DNA of 64,000 nt from Rosa chinensis (taxonomy: Eukaryota; Streptophyta; Magnoliopsida; Rosales; Rosaceae), in contig NC_037091.1 in assembly GCF_002994745.2 (NCBI RefSeq), positions 1,674,001-1,738,000 of the forward strand, given 5' to 3'. Both the position numbers and the translations under genes were made by a program. Shown in pieces: positions 1 through 10,553 of this stretch. Positions within the stretch are counted from its first letter, which is position 1. Every line of letters begins with the position of its first letter. The notes under the pieces were generated by a model. The model was not told where the DNA came from, made no database searches, and saw only the letters and a list, made by a program, of their open reading frames with translations.

Positions 1-177
1 ATTAGAGTAGTGAAAGTTCATGATCCGAACTAGGTCATTTTACCAACCTTACAAGAAACCCCCAAATCCTATCACATATCAAAGCCCTTGATCCCAGAAG
101 CTCAGAACCGGTCTCAGAACCTCCAAAACCGGCCAAAAACAGCCTGAACCGGCCTCTGGAATTCCTGAACCGCTGCC

Positions 178-432
178 GAACCGCTGCCGAGCAGCTGCCG
201 AGGCCCCTGCACACCACCTGCCGAGACCTGCCGAGCAGCTGCCGAGAGCCCTGCACATCACCTGCCGAGCAGCTGCCGAGAGCCCTGCACACCACCTGCC
301 GAGACCTGCCGAGAGCCCTGCAGACCCCCTGCCGAGCACCTGCCGACAGCTGCCGAGCCCCCCTGCCGAGCACCTGCCGACAGCCTGCCGAGCACCTGCC
401 GAGCATCTGCCGGCAGATCTGCCGAGCCATTT
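178..432 (+). repeat. Degenerate tandem repeat built on CTGCCGAG
   Basis: About 250 bases are made of repeated CTGCCGAG, CTGCCGAGCAC and CTGCCGACAG words, with CTGCACACCACCTGCC spacers. The block lies in the untranslated leader of the copia element, 450 bases before gag. Its low complexity creates long minus-strand open frames rich in Gly, Arg, Ser, Ala and Cys, which I do not regard as genes. It is followed by another short periodic stretch of TTTCCGG words (430-485). Confidence 0.8.
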
Positions 433-883
433 TCCGGCCACTTTTCGGACACTTTTCCGGCGACTTTCCGGACACTTTTTCCGGTCAATTCTTAAGGTAA
501 ACTTTTCTAAAAGTTCCCGTTTTTGAAGTTTTTATTACTTTTCTCTTCTTTTCACGGGGACTTCCAACATCCCTTATTCTACCCCCCTTTCTTCTTCATA
601 GGGGAGACCAAAAAGGCCGAACTGTGGGGGTTCGTGCTCACTCCAAGCTTGGAGCTTGTAGAGTCCTCCAAACTTAGAATTTGTTGAGAAGAAAACAATC
701 GACCACATACATCATTGTTTCGATTTAATCCAAAACCCCTCTTGGAATCAAGATTTTCTTGGAAGCGACTACGCTCAGAAAATCCCTAATTTCTTGAAAG
801 CGATTACGCTCAGAAAGTTTATAGTTTTTCGTGGTAGCCTTTTTCGCTCCGAAACTAACCCTATTTTCTTGTTGTTCTTCAGG

Positions 884-1993
884 ATGAGTAACCTGAACAA
901 GTTGAGCTTCAACCCACTAGGGACAACAGGCGCAGGATACCACAAGTGGATCCGTGATGTGCGCCAGCATCTTAAGGCTGATGGGATCCTGAGTACGATC
1001 CAAGAGCCAAGTCAGGACGTGCTTACTCCTCAACAAGCTCTTGCTTTTGAAGCAAATAGAGCAAAGAGAGAGGCTAATGAAGCAAAAGCCATCATTCTCA
1101 TGACAAGGCACATGAATGACGCGCTCCAAAATGAGTACCTCAATGAGGAAGACCCAAGAAAGCTATGGGTAGAACTCGAGCAGCGTTTTGGCAACGTCCG
1201 TGATTCCCTGCTTCCCGACTTAGAAGAGAGATGGCAAAGCCTCCGCTTCTGTGATTTCAAGACAGTTCTTGACTACAATTCGGAAGCACTTCGTATCAAG
1301 TCTATGATGGAATTCTGTGGACATCAAATCACTGATACGATGTTGATCGAGAAAACTCTCTCTACCTTCCCTGTCTCTGCATTAATGATAGCTAAAAACT
1401 ATCGAATTGATATCAATGCTAGACGCATCACAAGATTTCATGAGCTAATTGGTGTCATGAACGTAGCTGAAAAGCACGACAACATACTTGTGAAGAACTA
1501 TAACTCTAGACCCGTGGGAACCAAGTCAATTCCGGAGTCTAATTATAGTCGCACCTCCAAGGGAGGACGCAAGGAGCGAAACCCTAAAAGAAGGGATAAT
1601 TATGGACGTTCAGGTCCATATTCTCGCCCTAAAGAGGAAGGAAACCGCCAAGATAGGCGTGCACGGAACCGTGGAGGTAAACGTGTGAAGAGAGAGCGAG
1701 GCCAAGCCTCCGGTTATGGTGGTAACACCACCAATGGAAACAACCGTTTTCAAAGTGCTCCTAAAGCACCTCGATCAAGGGAACCTGACCATAACGATGC
1801 TTGTCTCCGATGTGGACTACCTGGACATTGGGCAAGGGCATGTAAAGCATCCCAGAATGTTGCAAACGCGTACAAAATGTATCGTGAAGCAAGGGAGGCA
1901 AATTACATGGAACAAGAAGATCAAGATGGCCATCTCGATCTAAGGGTGGAAGACGACAAAAATCAAAACCCAGAAACTGGCGATTTTGATTAA
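884..1993 (+). CDS. gag: Copia Gag (nucleocapsid) protein
   Basis: Structural protein that packages element RNA into cytoplasmic virus-like particles. The frame is open from 794, but I choose the ATG at 884 (370 residues): the sequence MSNLNKLSFNPL followed by YHKWIRDVRQHL matches the usual start of plant copia Gag proteins, while the 30 upstream residues do not. The middle has the helical gag core, followed by a basic Arg/Lys/Gly/Asn-rich stretch (about residues 225-300). A CX2CX4HX4C zinc knuckle lies at residues 307-320 (bases 1802-1843). The tail is acidic. The frame closes with TAA well before pol. It appears intact. Confidence 0.88.
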   Translation: MSNLNKLSFNPLGTTGAGYHKWIRDVRQHLKADGILSTIQEPSQDVLTPQQALAFEANRAKREANEAKAIILMTRHMNDALQNEYLNEEDPRKLWVELEQRFGNVRDSLLPDLEERWQSLRFCDFKTVLDYNSEALRIKSMMEFCGHQITDTMLIEKTLSTFPVSALMIAKNYRIDINARRITRFHELIGVMNVAEKHDNILVKNYNSRPVGTKSIPESNYSRTSKGGRKERNPKRRDNYGRSGPYSRPKEEGNRQDRRARNRGGKRVKRERGQASGYGGNTTNGNNRFQSAPKAPRSREPDHNDACLRCGLPGHWARACKASQNVANAYKMYREAREANYMEQEDQDGHLDLRVEDDKNQNPETGDFD

Positions 1994-2356
1994 GTCTTCT
2001 CATTTTCCAAGAGATGTAGGCAATCGCCACATTATCCTATAGTAGATGCCAATGGGATTAATCTTTCTTCAAAAGTAGGCGTACTCAATGTAATTGTGAT
2101 GTCTAGGAAGGTTTTGAGATAATTGGTACTTAAGCGAGCCTTTGCTCCACCAACATCTCTCTACTCACCTGGTCACCTTTGCATTGGAATTACCGAAAGA
2201 AGTTAGACGACTACCATTGCTTTGCATTAACTAAGTTTATTGGATTACGCTTTCTTTGATGAAATAAATGATGATGTAATTCCGTTTGGCTTATTAATAA
2301 AAGTTGAGTTCTTTCCTTTATGACTCCTTTTTAATTACGAGCTTTTCTCTTAAGGA
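1994..2356 (+). other. Gag-pol spacer of the copia element
   Basis: These 363 bases between the gag stop and the first pol methionine carry stops in every forward frame and no recognisable domain. The pol frame opens only about eight residues before the protease motif, so the sequence that would normally link the nucleocapsid to the protease is missing or untranslated. Either the spacer is a feature of this family (re-initiation or splicing to express pol) or it is decay. The last 30 bases are pyrimidine-rich, as before a splice acceptor, but no clear donor was identified. Confidence 0.5.
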
Positions 2357-5300
2357 ATGGATGAACTACAATGTCTCGCTGATAGTGCGACTACGCACAC
2401 CATTCTACGACATAGGCAATTATTCTTGGAGATGTTGCCTACATATTCCACTATGACTACGATGGCTGGGCCATCAGGTTTAGTTCAAGGACATGGAATG
2501 GCCCAATTCCTATTGCCAAATGGCACCTTGATTAAAGTCACTGAAGCTCTCTATGCTCCTAAGGCAAATCGAACCTTATTGAGCTTTAAAGATTTAAGAG
2601 CCAACGGATTCCATGCGGAAACGCATACTGAGAACGGAAAAGAGTTCCTTTGCATTACCTCTAATGATTGCGGACGAAAGCGCATCTTAGAGAAACTTAT
2701 GTGTCAATCTAGTGGACTTTATGTCACTACAATTCGACCAATTGAATCCAATAATGTCATAAGAGAAGATCTCTTGGATTCTGACACATATTGGCTTTGG
2801 CATGACCGACTAGGGCACCCTGGTCGTGATATGATGCTCCGTATACTAAAGACTTCACACGGACATCCATTCTTCAGAGTGAGAAGAAGCAAGAATCGAG
2901 AATTGATTCCTGGACTTAACAAGACCGCAACAATTGCAGCATCTGGTGCTGCAGCCGTCTTGGGGCGCCATAAGGCTGGCCAAGTCCCATGTGATGACAC
3001 CAACCATGAGCATAACGCCATGATTGTTCCTCCAAATGGCTACAATGCCATAGAAGGAGATGTAGTCACACATTTTGCTTCTAATAGCGCTACAGACGCT
3101 CAGGCCCAACCAAAATCCTCATTGGTTGCTTCTAAGGCCCCTCGCTCATTTTGCAAAGCCTGTTCCTTCGGGAAATTAGGACCGAGACCATCCTACGCAA
3201 AGGATCCTAAAATACTCATTCCGTTCTTACAGAGAATCCAAGGGGATATCTGTGGACCAATTCAACCATCATGCGGACCTTTCAAATACTTTATGGTATT
3301 GGTTGATGCGTCGACACGCTGGTCACATGTCGCGCTGTTGTCCACTCGAAATGCTGCTTATGCTAAACTCCTCGCCCAGATTATCCGTCTACGGGCTCAC
3401 TACCCTGACCATCCAATTAAGTCAATTCGACTTGATAATGCTGGGGAGTTTACATCGAAAACATTCGATGACTATTGCATGTCACTGGGGATTGATGTAG
3501 AACATCCAGTTCCCCATGTTCATACCCAAAATGGTCTCGCAGAAGCTGCTATCAAACGACTACAAATGATAGCACGGACATTAGTAATGCACACTAATCT
3601 TCCTGTTTCTGCTTGGGGATATGCAATATTACATGCAGCGACGCTAATTCGTCTACGACCCACTGCAACCCAATCTTACTCTGCGTTACAGCTAGTGACT
3701 GGGTACGAGCCTGATATCTCGCACTTACGCATTTTTGGGTGTACTATTTATGTGCCTATTACGCCGCCACAGCGTACTAAGATGGGTCCACAACGACGAA
3801 TGAGCATTTATGTTGGATATGAATCTCCAACTATCGTCCGCTATCTTGAACCCTTGACAGGCGATCTCTTTACCGCTAGATTTGCGGATTGTCACTTTGA
3901 TGAGACAGTCTTCCCATCATTAGGGGGAGATAAGAACACAAATGTTCAACAGGAACGACAGGAATTGTCGTGGTCTGTCCCCACTATGTCTCATCTCGAT
4001 CCCCATACCGCACAGTCCGAACTTGAAGTGCGAAGAATAATCGAGCTCCAGAACGTAGCAGACACTCTGCCTGATGCGTTTTCTGATGTTGCTAAAGTGA
4101 CGAGATCACACATACCTGCTGCAAACGTGCCTGCAAGGATTGATGTCCCGAATAATGGACATAACGCCACTCCTATAACGCCAGGAGATGGCACCATTGC
4201 TCAACATGGCAATAATGTGGCATCTATGGCTGCAGGTCCCGCAAGGAAGCGCGGTAGACCGATTGGTTCGAAGGATACTCGCCCTAGAAAAAGAGCGAAT
4301 GAGGCACAAATAAATCCTTTGATCATCGATACTCAAAATCCATCCCATGAGAATGTTCCGGATTATGGTTATGTCCAAGAGACATCATTGGGGGACGCCT
4401 CAGTGTCAGAACCTATCCATGAGAACATAGAGATTTCTGTAAATTACACTAGTGTACATGGGACGTGGGAAAGAAACTCCATCATCATTGATGATGTATT
4501 CGCGTATTCAGTGGCGCGTGAGATTATTGAGACCGATGACATCGAACCACGCTCCGTTGATGAATGTCAACGTAGAGCTGATTGGCCAAAATGGAAAGAT
4601 GCGATCCAGGCAGAACTTGATTCTCTAACGAAAAGAAAGGTATTTGGCAAAATTGTACCAATACCACCCAACACCAAACCAGTTGGTCACAAATGGGTAT
4701 TCGTTAGAAAGCGTAATGAGAAAAACGAGATTGTAAGATACAAAGCTCGTCTCGTGGCGCAAGGCTTCTCACAACGCCCTGGAATCGACTACGAGGAGAC
4801 CTACTCTCCCGTAATGGACGTTATTACGTTCCGCTACCTTGTCAGTTTGGTAGTTTCCGAAAAACTGAACATGCAGCTTATGGATGTGGTTACTGCATAT
4901 CTATATGGGGATCTAGATACAGAGATATACATGAATATTCCAGATGGAATTCAACTACCCAAATCAAGTGGCTCTAATCCACGGAGCGCGTTTGCAATTA
5001 GATTGAAACGCTCACTATATGGATTAAAACAATCCGGACGGATGTGGTATAACCGTCTAAGTGACTACTTGATTGGTAAGGGATATGTCAATAACGAACT
5101 ATGCCCATGTGTGTTCATAAAAAGGACAAGTTCCGGATTTTCAATAGTAGCGGTTTATGTCGATGACATGAACATAATTGGCACCCTTAAAGAGTTAAGG
5201 GAAACCGCTGAACACTTGAAATCCGAGTTTGAGATGAAAGATCTTGGGAAAACACGGTTTTGCCTCGGTTTAGAACTTGAGCACCGTAGAGATGGTATCC

Positions 5301-6234
5301 TGATTCATCAATCAGCTTATACCCAAAAGATGCTTAGGCGTTTCAACACTGACAAAATTAAGCCTTCAAGCATCCCAATGGTCGTCCGTAGTCTTGATCC
5401 AAAGAAGGATCCATTTCGTCCAAAAGATGACGATGAAGAAGTGCTAGAGGCAGAAGTGCCCTACCTAAGTGCAATAGGTGCATTATTGTACTTAGCACAA
5501 TGCACGAGACCAGACATCTCATTCGCTGTGAACTTGCTAGCTAGATATAGCTCTGCGCCAACACGACGCCATTGGACTGGTGTTAAAGATATCTTTCGAT
5601 ACCTAAGTAGTACGATCGATATGGGCTTGTTCTATCCCTACAGAAAGAAGATGGATTCGGACCCATCAAGTGTCAGGAACGCCACACATAGTGGATTGCG
5701 TTCCCTCTCCCCATCCCAAAACGATATAAGTGTTTTGGAAGGTTTTGCTGATGCTGGGTACCTCTCTGACCCACACAAAGGTCGCTCCCAAACTGGTTAT
5801 GTTTCACCATGGGAAAAACCGCGATATCTTGGAGGTCTACAAAGCAGACCCTAGTCGCTACCTCTTCAAATCATGCAGAGATTATTGCTCTTCACGAAGC
5901 AGTTCGTGAATGTATATGGCTTCGATCCATAATTACGCATGTTCGAAGCAATTGTGGTTTGAAGTCTACCACAGATGAGCCAACAAGCATTTATGAAGAT
6001 AATGCTGCTTGCATTGAACAAATGAAGCAAGGTTACATCAAAGGCGACAACACCAAGCACATATCCCCCAAATTCTTCTACAATCAGCAACAACAGAAGC
6101 TCCTCAAGATCAAAGTGAACCAGGTTCGATCTGAGGACAATGTGGCAGACTTGTTCACTAAGTCATTGCCCAAATCCACGTTCGAGAAACATGTGGCAAG
6201 AATTGGCTTGCGGAAATTATCTGAACTCCCATGA
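2357..6234 (+). pseudogene. pol: Copia Pol polyprotein (PR-IN-RT-RH), frameshifted in RNase H
   Basis: Encodes the enzymes that mature, reverse-transcribe and integrate the element. The first frame (2357-5854, 1165 residues) begins almost at the aspartic protease motif DSATT (residues 8-12). The integrase zinc-finger HH part starts near residue 149 and its CxxC part lies near 266. The integrase core follows, with acidic residues near 296, 360 and 396. The reverse transcriptase has its YVDD motif near residue 935. RNase H begins near 1130. The reading frame then shifts at about 5803-5808, where one T seems to be missing, and the rest of RNase H continues in another frame to the stop at 6234. 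All other catalytic motifs look preserved, so this is a recent inactivation or a sequencing error. The protease N-terminus is unusually short. Confidence 0.88.
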
Positions 6235-6240
6235 TCGTTG

Positions 6241-6282
6241 TCATCAGGGGGAGACACAGACATCAGGGGGAGATGTCTACAT
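6241..6282 (+). repeat. Duplicated polypurine-like motif after pol
   Basis: The word ATCAGGGGGAGA occurs twice about 20 bases apart just after the pol stop, and the true polypurine tract (AAGGGGGAG) comes 300 bases further on. Extra polypurine stretches in copia elements can act as secondary plus-strand primers; here that role is only inferred. Confidence 0.55.
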
Positions 6283-6305
6283 GTTCATCTCAAAAGCGTG
6301 AAGGG

Positions 6306-6525
6306 TGTGTTGTGCTCTTTTTCCCTTTCGACCGAGGTTATTTTTATCCCAATGGGTTTTTGTTACTCGGCAAGGTTTTAATGAGGCAACAAGAGAAGCA
6401 CCATGTTATCTAGAAACAAACTCCACACTCAACGCGCGTTGTGCTCTTTTTCTCCTTCGACCAAGGTTGTTTTTCCCACAGGGTTTTATTACTTGGCAAG
6501 GTTTTTAACGAGGCAAATTAGAAGC
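6306..6525 (+). repeat. Paired ~90-bp repeats in copia 3' untranslated region
   Basis: Two diverged copies begin near 6307 and 6436. Each contains TGTGCTCTTTTTC, CTTCGACC(A/G)AGGTT, a CCCA..GGGTTTT segment, CTCGGCAAGGTTTT or TTGGCAAGGTTTT, and AACGAGGCA or AATGAGGCA. Similar pyrimidine-rich repeats before the polypurine tract occur in many plant copia families. No coding function is expected. Confidence 0.75.
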
Positions 6526-6560
6526 GCACCTCCAAGACAATACTACTGACATGATATATC

Positions 6561-6804
6561 CAAGGGGGAGTGTTGTAGTAAATAGGTAAAATGTCTATAT
6601 CATGGAGTATGCACTTAAGAAGTGGAGAATGTGTGGTTTGTATGGAATGCACATTGAGAGGTAGAGAAATTGTGTAGCAAATATACTAATGTATGTAGGG
6701 CAAATTTACACTACTTTGTAACCCTATATAAACCCCCTCAATATGAGAAGAAGACTCACCAATTCACTCTTCAGTTTCTCTGAAACATTTTGTAAATTAT
6801 TAAT
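6561..6804 (+). promoter_or_regulatory. Polypurine tract and 3' LTR with TATA box
   Basis: The purine run CAAGGGGGAG (6561-6570) is directly followed by TGTTGTAGTA, a canonical LTR start. The LTR carries a strong TATA box, CCTATATAAACC (TATATAAA at 6725-6732), which would drive transcription in an LTR context. The LTR runs to about 6804, where a hairpin begins. No terminal CAACA was found, so the 3' boundary is approximate. Confidence 0.72.
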
Positions 6805-6903
6805 AATTGATCTGAGACCATGTTATAGAGAACGACATATTATCTTAATACAGTTCGGAATCAAGATAATATGTTGTCCTCCGAACATGGTCTCAGATCA
6901 ATT
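6805..6903. repeat. 99-nt hairpin with perfect 20-bp outer arms
   Basis: AATTGATCTGAGACCATGTT at 6805-6824 is exactly complementary to 6884-6903. The inner part pairs as well: GACATATTATCTT (6834-6846) against AAGATAATATGTTGTC, with few mismatches. The right arm contains TGGTCTCAGATCA, which resembles the copia primer binding site TGGTATCAGAGC; the left arm is its complement. It sits exactly where the 3' LTR should end. Confidence 0.8.
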
Positions 6904-7423
6904 GTTGGTAAGAAACTAGGCTAATTGAGGAAAGATGCAATCTCCGTCAGGAAACTAGGCTAATTGAGGTAGAATTAATGTAGGGCAGAAGTTCGGTTCT
7001 CTTCCACTTCCAACGTAATGTAAAAATAAACGGCTACGATGAATGGCTTAGGGTTAAGGACCTAAGGTGTAGGGAATAATGAGTGGAAGTGAGAACATGT
7101 GATACACACATGTGAGGAGGTCAGGTAGCGATCACTGTGTCCTGTTCTTCCCTGTGAGTTGGTAAGTTTGAGTTTGAGATGGAAGTGAGAAGGCGCCAAA
7201 TGAATAAGTGTTGGCGTTTTTTAAGTTTGTCCGTCATGTTGTGCGTGGGTTTTAGCCAAAAGGCCTTGAAACGTGCCGACAGATGGGGTCGTCCACTGGG
7301 GTTTGGATCTCTCAGTGATTGCTTTCTTTGTTCCCTACTCCTCTGTTTCGATGTTCGCCATCTGTAAATGTCTGTTTTTTCTTTTTAATATGTCTGCCAC
7401 CCTGTAACTTGCAACATATCAAC
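6904..7423. other. Non-coding stretch between copia element and truncated helicase
   Basis: Contains a direct repeat of GAAACTAGGCTAATTGAGG (near 6912 and 6951) and otherwise no gene I can support. The open frame at 7179-7367 has no recognisable domain. Confidence 0.5.
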
Positions 7424-8823
7424 TAATTTGATATCTAGGTTTAGGGTTATCGCTAATTAGGGCTTATTTGTCAAGTACGTGCCTAACTATTTACGTTGTA
7501 TTCTAGGGTTCAGGCATTGATACTTTCTCCAACGAGGGAATTGGCGGCCCAGACAGATAAAGCGATATTGGCAATTGGAAATTACCTAAATATTCAAGTA
7601 CATTCATGCATAGGAGGCAAAAGCTTGGGTGAAGATATCAGAAGGCTAGAGAACAGAGTTCATGTGGTGTCTGGAACTCCCGGTAGAGTCTGTGACATGC
7701 TCGACAGGAAAACTCTACGTCCTCGACAAATTAAATTATTAATTCTCGATGAATCTGATGAAATGTTGAGCAGAGGCTTCAAGGATCAGATTTACAACGT
7801 CTACCGCTATCTTTCGCATGAAGTCCAAGTATGCTTGATTTCTGCCACACTTCTAAATGAAATTCTCGAGATGACTAAACTATTCATGACTGATCCCGTA
7901 AGGATCTTGGTCAAGCGTGATGAGTTGACTTTACAGGTACGTATATATAATTTTATAATTATGTTGCTTGATATATATGATGATGCCTTCAAGTTTGAAA
8001 TATATGTGAATATTAATTGTGTATTTCTAACTGCAGGGAATCAAGCAATTTTTTGTTTCAGTTGAAAGAGAAGATTGGAAGTTTGATACTCTCTGTGATC
8101 TCTATGATACCCTTACGATTACACAAGCTGTTGTTTTCTGCAACACAAAGCGAAAGGTCGATTGGCTCAGCGAAAAGTTGCGGAGCAATAACTTCACTGT
8201 GTCTTCAATGCATGGAGACATGCCTCAGAAAGAGAGAGATGCTATAATGAAAGACTTTAAGAACAGTGAATCACGAATCCTCATCACAACAGATGTTTGG
8301 GCTCGAGGCATCGATGTTCAACACGTTTCGTTGGTTATCAACTATGATCTTCCAAACAATCGAGAGCTTTACATTCATAGAATTGGTCGTTCGGGTCGTT
8401 TTGGACGCAAAGGTGTGGCAATCAACTTTGTCAAGAACGATGATATCAGGATTTTAAGAGACATTGAACAGTACTACAGTACCCAGATTGATGAGATGCC
8501 CATGAATGTGGCTGATTTAATATGAGCTAGAGGTTGCAATCAGCACATTAAAGTCTGTTTATTTTGACTGATATCTTGACGACGTCCTTATTGTGTGCGA
8601 CTCTTCTTTTTTTTTTTTTTTTGAGTAAAACTATTTAGGAATTTTCATTGATATAAAAGAGAGGTCAAAATGACCATCACATATTCTTCCGCTACCATCT
8701 ACACATAGACAAGAAGTTGTGGTGAAACACCACGGTAATACATAGGATAGGATCATTCATTTGACGTGTCTTGCTCACTTATTTAAAGTAAGCTTATTCA
8801 ACTATGAACCAATGCTACATAAT
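7424..8823 (+). repeat. Segmental duplication, copy 1 (partner 53,870-55,253)
   Basis: From inside intron 1 of the eIF4A-III gene to about 300 bases past its stop, this block is almost identical to 53,870-55,253, introns included. Retained introns rule out a retrocopy, so the copying was at the DNA level. Differences include scattered substitutions, a 17-base indel near 8745, a poly(T) length change near 8608-8624, and a 20-bp inversion (8702-8721 against 55,149-55,168). Confidence 0.93.
7507..8525 (+). pseudogene. eIF4A-III DEAD-box helicase, 5'-truncated duplicate
   Basis: eIF4A-III is the RNA-clamping ATPase of the exon junction complex. This copy keeps exon 2 (7507-7936) and exon 3 (8037-8525) with intact GT/AG sites and reading frame, but exon 1 is absent, and with it the start codon, Q motif and Walker A motif. 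Motifs PTREL, TPGR, DESD, SAT and [13 protein letters not shown] remain. Without the P-loop it could not bind ATP as a normal helicase. Compared with the full copy it has Arg for Gly in LENRVHVVS and Leu for Pro in the motif after SAT, but keeps the family Val in ARGIDVQ. Whether an unrelated upstream promoter drives it is unknown; best treated as a pseudogene. Confidence 0.9.
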
Positions 8824-9880
8824 AATAGGCTAGCTAACCAAAAAAATAACTAAATACTGGGTATAGAAACCCAATAATTGTTTTGGACCTAAGAGATCCC
8901 AGCCCACATTCCATTTGTAGTGCACTAGGGTTAACCACCGGCCCAAAAAGTCCACCTAGGACAGACCCAAGCGACCACCCTACCGTCAGAGCTTCAATCT
9001 TGAGCCCAAACTTATTGTGTGCATCTTTGAATGTTGTTGAAATTGAATTGAAGTTTATTGTACTCGGTGATTTATAAAAACTGCATAACATAAGCAAATG
9101 TAACTCAAGGGATCCCTTTCGGGAGTGTATTCAGTGCACCTACAGTGTTTGGGCACGTGGTCTACCGTTTTAAAAGCCTCCGTTAGTTTAGATTTGGTTA
9201 GTCAAGAAATGAAGTCTGACCACAAAAACAGGTGAAAGGCAGTAAGATGAAAATTTTACCGTCCCCACACGCGGTGCTCGTGGGAGTAACTTCTAAGCCT
9301 CCAACTCTCCGAGGTTGCCGCCGACTCCGGTTTTCTCAAATCTGAGACGAGAGAAGAATATTTTGAATTGCAGCATTGTCGGCACCGTTAATTGATCGTT
9401 CATAGTCGGGCGGCCCAAGTTTGTTCTGATATGGGATCCCAATCTGAGTAACACTTGGAAATGAATGTCAACATAGTTCCGATCCTCCCAAAAGGAAATA
9501 AGGAAAAGAAATTAGATTGAAAAAAATCGACCTTAGAACTCTGATAAAAACCCAATCTTCTTCCTCTCGTCAATAGTCAAACCAAACTCTCAAGTTGTCT
9601 CTCTCTCTCTCTCTCTCTCACACCATACTTGCTCAAAAGATCCCTCATCACCACACAAGAAAAGTCTAATTTTCTTCTCTCTTTAAACACATGTTCTCCC
9701 AGCAATAAAGAGCACCCACTGCCCACACTCTTCCAGAAAACTTTTAGATAGAACCAAAGTGAGAAACAAAAAGGCAAAATAATATATAGATAAACTAAAA
9801 GGTGTAGATAAAAGTTTCTATACCTTGTACGGTTGCTATCAAGGAAAGAGCATGAGCAGGAGACTACACAACTTCCGCTT
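8824..9880. other. Intergenic, no supported gene
   Basis: AT-rich sequence with a (CT)n microsatellite at about 9598-9620. The short open frames on both strands show no motif. Confidence 0.5.
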
Positions 9881-10553
9881 TGATTCGTTCAACATAAGTT
9901 CCCTGCCCAAGAAAATAGCACTTTCAATACAAAACTCATCACTATCCAGAAGCCATATTTTAGATGATTTCTGGAGTCTAGAGCATGTAAACTACTCCAA
10001 GTGACCATTTACTCTATTGTGCTAAACATGAGGAAGTTGCCACAACCAATAGAAACCTTTGGTTACAGTCTATGTAATAAAAAAAACAAGACGAAATGAG
10101 GAGAGTTGGAACAGGAAATCAAAATCATTGGAATACAGAGATGTAATTATGCAATCCTATTTGCACGAATGAGTATAGACTATGCCCTCGGTATATGAAA
10201 AAAATTGAAATGTCCCGATAGGATTCTATGTCCTCAAAAACCATCAACAACGCAAAAAAGAATCCACTGTGCTCCATAATTTGGATTCTCTAATCTAAAT
10301 TGACTACACCGTATCAGTACAATCAACTCAAACGAAGCAAATATGTAGCAAACTCAATAGCCCGACTGCTCTAATTAACCATTAACATCAACTTAATTTA
10401 AAAAAAAAAAAAATGAAATTTATGATTCTCAGAACTGAATTTGAGCATATTGAATATGGGGTTTGCAAACCTGAGGTCATTGAAGATACGTCTGATTGCA
10501 TTCCGATACGGATTTCGACCATCGCCGACGAAACGCAGCGTTTTGATCAGCAT
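9838..10553 (-). CDS. Possible small two-exon gene, function unknown
   Basis: Low-confidence model on the minus strand. Exon 1 (10553-10471) starts with ATG and encodes a basic segment beginning MLIKTLRFVGDGRNPYRNAI. It ends at CTCAG followed by an intron start GTTTGC. A pyrimidine-poor but plausible acceptor GGGCAG lies at 9908-9903, giving exon 2 (9902 to about 9838) and a total of 48 residues. The upstream leader is typical gene-like sequence. I do not recognise the protein, and the second exon could be wrong; a different acceptor would change the C-terminus. Confidence 0.22.

Larger units (their letters stand above)
1..6804 (+). mobile_element. Ty1/copia LTR retrotransposon, 5' end outside window
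   Basis: Parts in order: a leader with tandem repeats, gag with a CCHC knuckle, a spacer, pol in the copia order protease-integrase-RT-RNase H, paired 3' untranslated repeats, a polypurine tract (6561-6570) and the start of a 3' LTR at 6571. No 5' LTR or primer binding site is visible between 1 and 883, so the element starts left of the window. Integrase before RT is the diagnostic order for Ty1/copia. A one-base frameshift in RNase H means this copy cannot make a normal polyprotein. The right edge is uncertain because no clean CA end was found. Confidence 0.9.

Noticed and set aside
35..488. Three overlapping minus-strand open frames rich in Gly, Arg, Ser, Ala, Cys
   Set aside because: They are produced by the CTGCCGAG tandem repeat, which has no stops in several frames; no domain and no splice or start context.
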